Assembly (NCBI GenBank): GCA_045577635.1
Contig: JAZNIS010000063.1
Location: forward strand, 1-24,287
Direction of reading: 5' to 3'
Source of the DNA: UBA6345 sp045577635
GTDB taxonomy: Bacteria > Bacillota > Clostridia > Christensenellales > UBA1242
DNA length: 24,287 nt
Part shown: positions 7,716-14,189 of the stretch, one piece after another
Layout: every line of letters starts with the position of its first letter
Position numbering within the stretch: the stretch's first letter is position 1
Notes under the pieces: model-generated
Told to the model about the DNA's origin: nothing
Databases searched by the model: none
What the model saw: only the letters and a program-made list of their open reading frames with translations
Made by a program: the position numbers and the translations under genes

Positions 7716-8426
7716 ATGAATGAAATAAAATATTCAACCACAATTCAACTTTACAACAGTTTTTTTGATTGTAATAACAATTTAAAATTACAATCAGTTT
7801 TAAGTGTTTTTCAAGATGTGGCATCGGTTCATGGTGAACAAATTGGTGTTGGATATTTAACCATGCTAAATAAAAACTTATTTTGGGTTTTAAGCAGAGT
7901 TAAATTTGATATTATGAAACAACCACAAATTGATGAAACAGTTGTGGTTGAAACTTGGCCACACGAAAAGGGTAAAATTGATTTTGACCGTGATTTTTTA
8001 ATTAAAAATTTAAATGGTGAAGTGTTAGTTAAAGGAACTTCTAAATGGTGTGTTATTAATAGTGTTACCAGAACACTTTCTAGAACTGACCAAGTAGAAT
8101 ATTGCGATGGTGAATTTTGCAAAATTGTTAATTATGAGGAAAAGTTTAATAAAATCCCACAATTTAGCACCGACCAACTAAAACCAAAATTTAACTACTG
8201 TGTAAGTTTTTCCGACCTAGACCACAACAAACACATGAACAACACTTATTATGCAAATTTAGTTGTTAATGCGATAGAAAACAAAGTGGTTAACCATTTT
8301 GAAATAAACTTTGTTTCGGAATGTTTGTTAAACGATGAAATTTTAGTTTACTACAATAACGAAAATGAACAATTAGTTTGTGGCACTGTTAACAACAAAA
8401 CTGTGTTTACTGCCCTTGTAAAATAA
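7716..8426 (+). CDS. Acyl-ACP thioesterase
   Basis: The 236-residue cytoplasmic protein fits the bacterial acyl-ACP thioesterase family (FatA/FatB-like, double hotdog fold), which hydrolyses acyl-ACP to release free fatty acid. The first hotdog shows FQDVASVHGEQIG (32-44) and FWVLSRVKFDI. The second opens with SFSDLDHNKHMNNTYY (164-179), whose Asp/Asn/His cluster (Asp169, Asn171, His173) is the active-site region of the family. Length is typical of bacterial members (about 240). GGAG is placed seven bases before ATG 7716. The gene stands alone, divergent from the kinase-like gene, with only a weak hairpin (8429-8446) after its stop. Chain-length preference cannot be read from the sequence. 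Confidence 0.85.
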   Translation: MNEIKYSTTIQLYNSFFDCNNNLKLQSVLSVFQDVASVHGEQIGVGYLTMLNKNLFWVLSRVKFDIMKQPQIDETVVVETWPHEKGKIDFDRDFLIKNLNGEVLVKGTSKWCVINSVTRTLSRTDQVEYCDGEFCKIVNYEEKFNKIPQFSTDQLKPKFNYCVSFSDLDHNKHMNNTYYANLVVNAIENKVVNHFEINFVSECLLNDEILVYYNNENEQLVCGTVNNKTVFTALVK

Positions 8427-8463
8427 CAGATAAAGATTAATTTATCACAAATTATTTTATTAA

Positions 8464-8486
8464 AACCGTTGCAACGGGGACGGTTC
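8464..8486. repeat. GC-rich palindromic island, REP-like
   Basis: About 23 bases are much richer in GC than the AT-rich surroundings. They contain a perfect 12-bp palindrome CCGTTGCAACGG (8466-8477) and an alternative pairing of AACCGT (8464-8469) with ACGGTT (8480-8485). The segment GGGGACGGTTCT resembles cores of dispersed palindromes linked to Y1/IS200-like transposases in Bacillota, as I recall them. No transposase is nearby. Confidence 0.5.
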
Positions 8487-8500
8487 TTAATTAAAATTAG

Positions 8501-8529
8501 TTTACATTTTAAGTTAAAGTAACTATACT
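8501..8529 (+). promoter_or_regulatory. Promoter for the glycosyltransferase-Nudix unit
   Basis: TTTACA (8501-8506) and TATACT (8524-8529) are separated by 17 bases; each matches consensus at 5 of 6. An AAAGGA ribosome binding site precedes the ATG at 8575. Confidence 0.7.
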
Positions 8530-8574
8530 AGTATTACAAAATTAAGGTAAAAATTAATTAAAGGAACAACTAAA

Positions 8575-9864
8575 ATGTATGAACAAACTTTAACAATAAT
8601 AAACTATTGTTTATTTGCATTACTTGCAGTTTCGGTTGTGCTGTTAATCCACAAAATTTCCTATCATTTTTACGGATTAATGCCAAGTCAAAAATTCCCC
8701 GAAGCAAAAAAGCAACATAAATTTGCAGTACTAATTCCTGCCCGATACGAAAGTTCGGTTATTGAAGGATTACTTAAAAGTTTACAGGAACAAGATTACC
8801 CAAAAGAATTAATTAAAACCTATGTTATTACCGAATCAGAAAACGACCCTACAAACGAAATTTGCAAAAAATATGAAAACACCGAATATTTTGTTAGACC
8901 CAACCTTTTAGTTAAAAGCAAAGGCGGAGCACTAGACCAAGTTTTAAAACATTTAATTAATAACGGAATAGCCGAAAAAGAACAGTTTGAAGCATACTTT
9001 ATTTTTGATGCCGACAACCTTTTAAGCCCTACATTTTTTACAGAAATGAACAAAACTTACGATGCTGGTTATGAACTAGCCATTAGTTACCGAAATGCTA
9101 AAAACTGGAACGATGGCTGGATTAGTAGTTGCAGTGCTTTAACATTTAGCATGGTTAACACTTTTCAAAATAAATGTCGTTCACGATTTAACAAAAATGT
9201 TGTTGTTAGCGGAACAGGATTTTATGTTTCGGCCAGAGTTATTAACGAACTTGGTGGTTGGCCATTTCAAACACTTACTGAAGATGCCGAAATTAGTAGT
9301 TATTCGGTTTTAAACAATATTAAAGGTGCTTATAACGAACAAGCCGAACACTTTGACGAACAACCTATAAACTTATCGGTTAGTTGGAACCAACGAATTA
9401 GATGGGTTAAAGGACATATGCAAGTAACAAAAAAATATAGCAAACCATTAATTGTTAGTTCGCTACATTCGCAAGAAAACAAAATAGGAAAATTTGAGTT
9501 TGGCATTAACATTATTCCTGTTGCTGTTCCAATAGTTACAATAATTGTTTATTGCCTTACAATGTTGGTTATGGGTTTTTTAGGAATATGTTTACAAGTT
9601 CCACCTTCAATTTATTTAAAAGCATTTATGTATTTGGGCATAGCACTTGCATCAACCTATTTATTTTTAATGCTTTACACAATTATACTTATCTGTTACG
9701 AAAAAACTCATCACAAAATTAACCTATCTTTAAAAAACACAATTATAACAATTTTAATGAATCCTTTCTTTTTTGGTTCGTGGATTCCTATTGGAGTGGT
9801 TGCACTACTTAAAAAAGAAGTTACTTGGAAACGAATTGATAGAAAAGCAGATATAAAAAAATAA
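8575..9864 (+). CDS. Membrane-bound family 2 glycosyltransferase
   Basis: The 429-residue protein looks like a BcsA/IcaA-type GT2 enzyme that transfers a sugar from a nucleotide donor at the inner face of the membrane. An N-terminal membrane segment (about 6-28) precedes the catalytic domain, which starts at AVLIPARYES (51-60). It has the DxD-type FDADN (144-148), the acceptor-side TED (235-237) and the QRIRW motif (273-277) shared by processive GT2 enzymes. Three more membrane segments follow, at about 310-340, 350-375 and 392-412. AAAGGA precedes the ATG. The Nudix gene follows after 15 bases, so the two are probably co-transcribed. Product and donor are unknown; an exopolysaccharide or glycolipid is plausible. 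No partner polysaccharide genes are in the window. Confidence 0.88.
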   Translation: MYEQTLTIINYCLFALLAVSVVLLIHKISYHFYGLMPSQKFPEAKKQHKFAVLIPARYESSVIEGLLKSLQEQDYPKELIKTYVITESENDPTNEICKKYENTEYFVRPNLLVKSKGGALDQVLKHLINNGIAEKEQFEAYFIFDADNLLSPTFFTEMNKTYDAGYELAISYRNAKNWNDGWISSCSALTFSMVNTFQNKCRSRFNKNVVVSGTGFYVSARVINELGGWPFQTLTEDAEISSYSVLNNIKGAYNEQAEHFDEQPINLSVSWNQRIRWVKGHMQVTKKYSKPLIVSSLHSQENKIGKFEFGINIIPVAVPIVTIIVYCLTMLVMGFLGICLQVPPSIYLKAFMYLGIALASTYLFLMLYTIILICYEKTHHKINLSLKNTIITILMNPFFFGSWIPIGVVALLKKEVTWKRIDRKADIKK

Positions 9865-9879
9865 AATTAGGAAGTTTTT

Positions 9880-10335
9880 ATGACAGAAAAAAGAACAAGA
9901 GTTAGAGCAATTATAATAAACAACGAAAAAATTATTTCAATGTACAGAGAAAAACCTGATAGAATTTTTTACACTTTCCCTGGTGGTGGAGCTGAAAAAG
10001 GCGAAACCGAACAAGAATGTGTTATTAGAGAAGTTTACGAAGAATTTGGAATTAACATTGAACCCATTAAAAAAGTTTACACTTACGAAAACAACATAAG
10101 TGTTGAACATTTTTACATTTGCAAATGGATTAGTGGAGATTTTGGAACAGGTAAAGGTGAAGAATTTGGTAGAGAACAAACAAACGGAATATATAAACCT
10201 ACAATGATTAATATTTCCGATATTCCTAACCTACCACTTATGCCACCCGAAGTTGCTAAACAATTTTACGAAGATTATTTAGCAAACAAAACAGAAATTA
10301 GAAACGAAGTTAAATTTTTAAATGCAACAAATTAA
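9880..10335 (+). CDS. Nudix hydrolase
   Basis: The 151-residue protein contains a complete Nudix box at residues 36-58: G36, E42, R50-E51, E54-E55 and G57 follow the G-x5-E-x7-R-E-U-x-E-E-x-G-U pattern. It would hydrolyse a nucleoside diphosphate linked to another group, using divalent metal bound by the box glutamates. The fold around it (RVRAIIINNEKIISMYRE before the box) is standard and the length is typical of stand-alone Nudix enzymes. The substrate is unknown. AGGAAG lies upstream of ATG 9880, 15 bases after the glycosyltransferase stop. The shared unit could mean a link to nucleotide-sugar turnover, but that is guesswork from context. Confidence 0.9.
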   Translation: MTEKRTRVRAIIINNEKIISMYREKPDRIFYTFPGGGAEKGETEQECVIREVYEEFGINIEPIKKVYTYENNISVEHFYICKWISGDFGTGKGEEFGREQTNGIYKPTMINISDIPNLPLMPPEVAKQFYEDYLANKTEIRNEVKFLNATN

Positions 10336-10349
10336 AAATATTAAAAACG

Positions 10350-10376
10350 AAAAGATGTTCACAACGAACATCTTTT
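10350..10376. terminator. Bidirectional Rho-independent terminator
   Basis: An 11-bp perfect stem (10350-10360 with 10366-10376) with loop ACAAC lies between the convergent Nudix and flavoprotein genes. A T-run follows on the + side. On the minus side the stem ends in the complementary run of Ts. Confidence 0.85.
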
Positions 10377-10379
10377 TTA

Positions 10380-11954
10380 TTACTTTATAATTCCACCAAA
10401 CCTTAAATAAATTGCTTCGGCAACTTTAATACCATCAACAGCACTGCTAATAATTCCACCGGCAAACCCTGCACCTTCACCACAAGGGTATAAACCTAAA
10501 ATGTTACTTTCAAGTTTTTCATTTCTTTCAATGGTTACAGGGCTACTAGTACGGCTTTCAATTGCAACTAGCAAGTTGCCATCATCTGCAAAACCTTTTA
10601 GTTTTTTATTTAATTCAGGCAAACCTAATTTTAAACTTTCGGTTACAAAATTTGGCAAACATTTTTTAATATCACACATTTTAACTTTTAAACTTGGGTT
10701 AACTTTTAATTCAGTTTTGTTACCTGTTAAAAATTCGCCAACTGTTTGTGCAGGACACAAATTACTGTTTGTTAAACCATAAGCAAGTTGTTCATACTTC
10801 CTTTGAAACTCAACACCTGCAAGTGGGTGGCTACTATTAAAATCTTCTGGCACAACATTTACTAAAACTGCACTGTTTGCATTTTCTTTATCCCTTGCAA
10901 AATAACTCATACCATTTGTAACAATTTCACCACTACCCGATGCAGAGTTAACAACAACACCACCTGGACACATACAAAATGTAAACACCGACCTGCCGTT
11001 TGGTAGATGCACAGCAAGTTTATAATCGGCACTTGGTAAACCTAAATTGTTAGAACCATATTGCGATAAATTTATGCTTGATTGTTTTTGTTCTATTCTA
11101 ACTCCCATAGCAAAAGGTTTTTGTTTTATAGCTAATCCTTTGTTATAAAGTAACTCATAAGTTTTTCTGGCACTATGACCAACTGCCAAAACCAAACTGT
11201 TAGTTTTAATATTTGTAATTTTATTATTATTAATGTTTTTGACAATTACTGTTGATATAATGTCATTATCTGCAACAAAATCAACAAATTCTGTATCAAA
11301 CCAAACTTCGCCACCAAGTTCAATAATTTTGTTTCTAATGTTTTTAACAACAGTTTTTAAATTGTCGCTACCAATGTGTGGCTTGTTAATATAGGATATT
11401 TCTTTTGGTGCACCCATTAAAACAAACTCATTTATAACCTTTTTACAATAGTTATTATTTAAGTTTGTATTTAATTTTCCATCACTAAAAGTTCCTGCAC
11501 CACCTTCGCCAAATTGCACATTACAATAAGGGTTTAATTTTCCACTTTCCCAAAATTCGCTTACAATTTTTTCCCGATCTTCTACAGCTTTTCCTTGTTC
11601 AACAATAATAGGTTTTAAACCCATAATTGCCAAACTTAAACCACAAAACATTCCTGCCGGTCCAAAACCAACAACAACTGGTCGCAAGTTGTTTGAGTTT
11701 AACTTTTTATAATTTAACCCTGAAAAATCCGGTTCAACATTACTAAACCCGTTTACCGAATTAATGCCATCTAAACCAACTGCAACCGACAAAATAATTT
11801 TAACCATTGGTTTTCTTCTAGCATCTATTGATTGTTTTAAAAACACAATATCTTTAATTTTGTTAACAGAAACATTTAATTTTTTTGCCACAACTTTTTT
11901 AACATCAATAATTGTAAAGTTTGGATTAAGTGATAAGTTATCTAATTTAATCAT
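10380..11954 (-). CDS. FAD-dependent oxidoreductase, COG2509 type
   Basis: The 524-residue flavoprotein belongs to the uncharacterised FAD-dependent dehydrogenase group (COG2509). An N-terminal domain of about 90 residues (with KQSIDARRKP at 40-49) precedes the Rossmann FAD site VVVGFGPAG (93-101). Family-typical FGEGGAGTFSDGKLNT lies near residue 155, and the C-terminal FAD loop YPCGEGAGFAGGI is near 500. Length fits the family (about 530). The reaction and substrate are not known for this group. Its ATG overlaps the stop of the upstream flavoprotein gene as ATGA (11951-11954), so the two are translationally coupled. No frameshift or missing motif was seen. Confidence 0.87.
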   Translation of the reverse strand: MIKLDNLSLNPNFTIIDVKKVVAKKLNVSVNKIKDIVFLKQSIDARRKPMVKIILSVAVGLDGINSVNGFSNVEPDFSGLNYKKLNSNNLRPVVVGFGPAGMFCGLSLAIMGLKPIIVEQGKAVEDREKIVSEFWESGKLNPYCNVQFGEGGAGTFSDGKLNTNLNNNYCKKVINEFVLMGAPKEISYINKPHIGSDNLKTVVKNIRNKIIELGGEVWFDTEFVDFVADNDIISTVIVKNINNNKITNIKTNSLVLAVGHSARKTYELLYNKGLAIKQKPFAMGVRIEQKQSSINLSQYGSNNLGLPSADYKLAVHLPNGRSVFTFCMCPGGVVVNSASGSGEIVTNGMSYFARDKENANSAVLVNVVPEDFNSSHPLAGVEFQRKYEQLAYGLTNSNLCPAQTVGEFLTGNKTELKVNPSLKVKMCDIKKCLPNFVTESLKLGLPELNKKLKGFADDGNLLVAIESRTSSPVTIERNEKLESNILGLYPCGEGAGFAGGIISSAVDGIKVAEAIYLRFGGIIK

Positions 11955-13105
11955 AAGTTTTCACCCACCACAAAACCACTACTCCAAGCCCATTGTAAAT
12001 TATAACCACCACAAACAGCATCTACATTTACAACTTCGCCACAGCAATACATATTTTCCACCTTTTTAAGTTCTAACTGTTCGGTTAGTTCGGCTAACTC
12101 TATTCCACCATGATGAACTTGATTATTATTAAGCATACCAACAACTGTTAATTTAAACTTTGAAATAACAGTTGCCATTTCGGTTAATTGTTTTTCGGTT
12201 AAGTTTTTAACCTTAGTTGTTAAACTTATTTCGCTTCTTCTTAAAATTTCTTGCCCCATATTGTTTATAAACAAACCATCAAAAAAGTTTATGGCTGTTA
12301 ATTCTGCCAAATTGTTTTTACGGACCTTTAACATTTTTAAAATTTGTTCAAAACTTTGTTTAGGTAAAAGGTTTAACGAAAGTTCTGCTTGTTTAACAGA
12401 ATTCCAATTTAGTTTACTAGACAAATTAAAAATACAAATTCCACTAATACCATCTTCCCTAAAAATAACTTCGCCCTGTTCATAAACATTAAAATTTGTT
12501 GCTGTTAAGTTTATCTCAACTTCTTGCCTAATACCCATAATAGGTTTTGTTTTTTCTTTTGTTTTAAATCCACAAAGCGATGGCACAAATTCTTTTATTT
12601 CAACATTGAAATTTTTAATTATGTTTTGCATTGTGTTTCCACCTGTTGCAATAACAACCTTATCACAGGAAAAAACACCTGCACTTGTTTCTAGGTTAAA
12701 CACATTATTAACTTTAACAATATTTAAAACAGTGCAATTTGTAATAATATTGCAATTTAATGTTTTAAGTTTGTTAACTATAACATCTAAAACAGCTGTT
12801 GAATGATTTGAAACAGGATAACATCTGCCCTCTTCATCAAAATATGTTTCAAGCCCCAACGAATTAAATAGTTTTAAAGTTTGTTCGTTATTAAATTTAG
12901 TTAATGCCGATGGGAAATTGTTATAAAATTGACTAGCTACATTTTTGTTAGTTAAATTACACCTACCATTTCCACTAGCCAAAATTTTTTTTCCTACTTT
13001 AAAGCCAGATTCTAGCACTGTTACATTTTTACCTTTTAAACAAGCAGATAATGCACACATTAAACCACTAGCTCCGCCACCAACAATAATAATACTTTCT
13101 CCCAT
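11951..13105 (-). CDS. BaiN/HI0933-family flavoprotein
   Basis: The 384-residue protein fits the HI0933-like (YhiN/BaiN) family of FAD/NAD(P)-binding oxidoreductases. It has an N-terminal dinucleotide-binding loop GGGASG (9-14), the family signature ASGNGRCNLTN (43-53) and a C-terminal GEVVNVDAVCGGYNLQWAWSSG region around 357-378 that closes over FAD. Length is slightly below the usual 390-410 residues but no motif is missing. Family members reduce diverse substrates and the physiological reaction here is unknown; the bile-acid role of one member should not be carried over. AAAGGA precedes ATG 13105. Its stop is the only TGA in the window and overlaps the start of the next flavoprotein gene, so they form one unit. 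Confidence 0.9.
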   Translation of the reverse strand: MGESIIIVGGGASGLMCALSACLKGKNVTVLESGFKVGKKILASGNGRCNLTNKNVASQFYNNFPSALTKFNNEQTLKLFNSLGLETYFDEEGRCYPVSNHSTAVLDVIVNKLKTLNCNIITNCTVLNIVKVNNVFNLETSAGVFSCDKVVIATGGNTMQNIIKNFNVEIKEFVPSLCGFKTKEKTKPIMGIRQEVEINLTATNFNVYEQGEVIFREDGISGICIFNLSSKLNWNSVKQAELSLNLLPKQSFEQILKMLKVRKNNLAELTAINFFDGLFINNMGQEILRRSEISLTTKVKNLTEKQLTEMATVISKFKLTVVGMLNNNQVHHGGIELAELTEQLELKKVENMYCCGEVVNVDAVCGGYNLQWAWSSGFVVGENL

Positions 13106-13138
13106 AGAAAATCCTTTAATTTTACTTTTAATTATTTT

Positions 13139-13144
13139 ACTATA
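13139..13144 (-). promoter_or_regulatory. Possible -10 element for the two-flavoprotein unit
   Basis: On the minus strand, TATAGT (5 of 6) lies 34 bases upstream of the ATG at 13105. Only a weak -35 (TTGCTT, 16 bases upstream) accompanies it. Confidence 0.35.
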
Positions 13145-13182
13145 TTTTTGATTTAATAAAAAGCAAAAAATTGTTTAAACAA

Positions 13183-13209
13183 AAAAGGAACTGTTTTAAA
13201 GTTCCTTTT
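13183..13209 (-). terminator. Rho-independent terminator of the GNAT gene
   Basis: A 10-bp stem (13183-13192 with 13200-13209) and seven-base loop overlap the GNAT stop codon. On the minus strand a run of Ts follows. Confidence 0.8.
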
Positions 13210-13993
13210 ATAGCTGCCTTGCATTATAAACTTCAAAATTTGAAGAAATCTCTCTTTTTTTACCCTTTTTAAACATTCTTCTTAACAATGTTTCTTGGTC
13301 GGGTTCAAGCAATACTTTTTGCACAGGAATTTTTCTAGATAGTTTAAAATTTAGTTCCCCAGCAATAGATTTCATTTTTGGCTTACGATAAACAACCTTT
13401 GTTTTTACCATAGGTATTAAATAATCGTTTTGTGGTTCGCGATTTTTTTGAATTTCAAAACCATTTTTAACATAAAACTGTTTATTTTTATCAATTACAG
13501 GTTTGCCAGATTTTTTAAGAATTTCTAATCTTTCCCTATCTTCTCTTTCGCCCCTATAAACAACTCTTTCTTCGCCATCAGTAAAAGTTTGTAAACAATC
13601 TAATGTAACCGAATCACATTTTTTAATTGCAGCATACGATTCAATATACTCTAACATTTGCGAACCAATACCACTTCCTTCAAAACCTTTTGAAACAGTT
13701 ATGTAATCAACATGCATTACTTTTTTCTTTTTGTTATGCCTTAAATCAGCATATCCAATCAATTTTTTATGCAAACTTTTAACCATAACACCTTGCTCGT
13801 TTGGTTGCTCTTTATACTCAAAAGTTATTGCCTTTAATTCGTGCCTATTATTATAAATTACAAACACATCACCATTTTTGGTTTTTGCATAAGAATAATA
13901 TTCACATTTTCCCGGAGGTAAAGCTTCAATTCTTTTAACAACTGTTAATGCTGTATCAATATTAACAGGTGTTCCACCAACAAATTTAGACAT
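13208..13993 (-). CDS. GNAT-family N-acetyltransferase
   Basis: The 261-residue protein has a GNAT acetyl-CoA-binding core. Motif A is VDYITVSKGFEGSGIGSQML (95-114), with the G-x-G-x-G/S turn that holds the pyrophosphate of acetyl-CoA, and motif B-like QFYVKNGFE lies at 172-180. Before it are beta strands typical of the fold (DVFVIYNNRHELKAITFEY). After it comes a basic tail of about 60 residues that is not part of the core. GNAT proteins move an acetyl group to an amine on a small molecule or protein; the target is not evident. A strong AAAGGAGG five bases before the ATG fixes the start. The gene is monocistronic and divergent from the ABC transporter, sharing an upstream region of about 200 bases, which may or may not mean shared control. 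Confidence 0.82.
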   Translation of the reverse strand: MSKFVGGTPVNIDTALTVVKRIEALPPGKCEYYSYAKTKNGDVFVIYNNRHELKAITFEYKEQPNEQGVMVKSLHKKLIGYADLRHNKKKKVMHVDYITVSKGFEGSGIGSQMLEYIESYAAIKKCDSVTLDCLQTFTDGEERVVYRGEREDRERLEILKKSGKPVIDKNKQFYVKNGFEIQKNREPQNDYLIPMVKTKVVYRKPKMKSIAGELNFKLSRKIPVQKVLLEPDQETLLRRMFKKGKKREISSNFEVYNARQL

Positions 13994-14023
13994 TTTTACC
14001 TCCTTTAAAACTAGTATAAATTT

Positions 14024-14051
14024 AGTATAATCAAATTATTTCAATTTTCAA
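14024..14051 (-). promoter_or_regulatory. Promoter for the GNAT gene
   Basis: On the minus strand, TTGAAA (14046-14051) lies 16 bases from TATACT (14024-14029); each matches 5 of 6. Confidence 0.6.
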
Positions 14052-14127
14052 GGGGGAAAATAAAAAAATATTGTTAAATTTCAAATATTTTCTTAATTGA
14101 ATTTATTTTTATTTTAAGGTTTTATTT

Positions 14128-14156
14128 TTAACCTAATTATGATAATATATTATAGT
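14128..14156 (+). promoter_or_regulatory. Promoter for the ABC transporter gene
   Basis: TTAACC (14128-14133) and TATAGT (14151-14156) are 17 bases apart. AAGGAG at 14178-14183 precedes the ATG at 14190. The -35 match is modest (4 of 6). Confidence 0.5.
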
Positions 14157-14189
14157 ATTAGATAATTTAAATTCTATAAGGAGTTATAA

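Noticed and set aside
8429..8446. Terminator after the thioesterase gene
   Set aside because: The stem is only 6 bp of mostly A-T pairs with no clean T-run. It may weakly terminate, but the evidence is too thin to list as a feature.
11951..11954. Possible non-standard code with TGA read as Trp
   Set aside because: The flavoprotein ends at TGA at the expected family length, and conserved tryptophans elsewhere are TGG. The standard code explains every gene.
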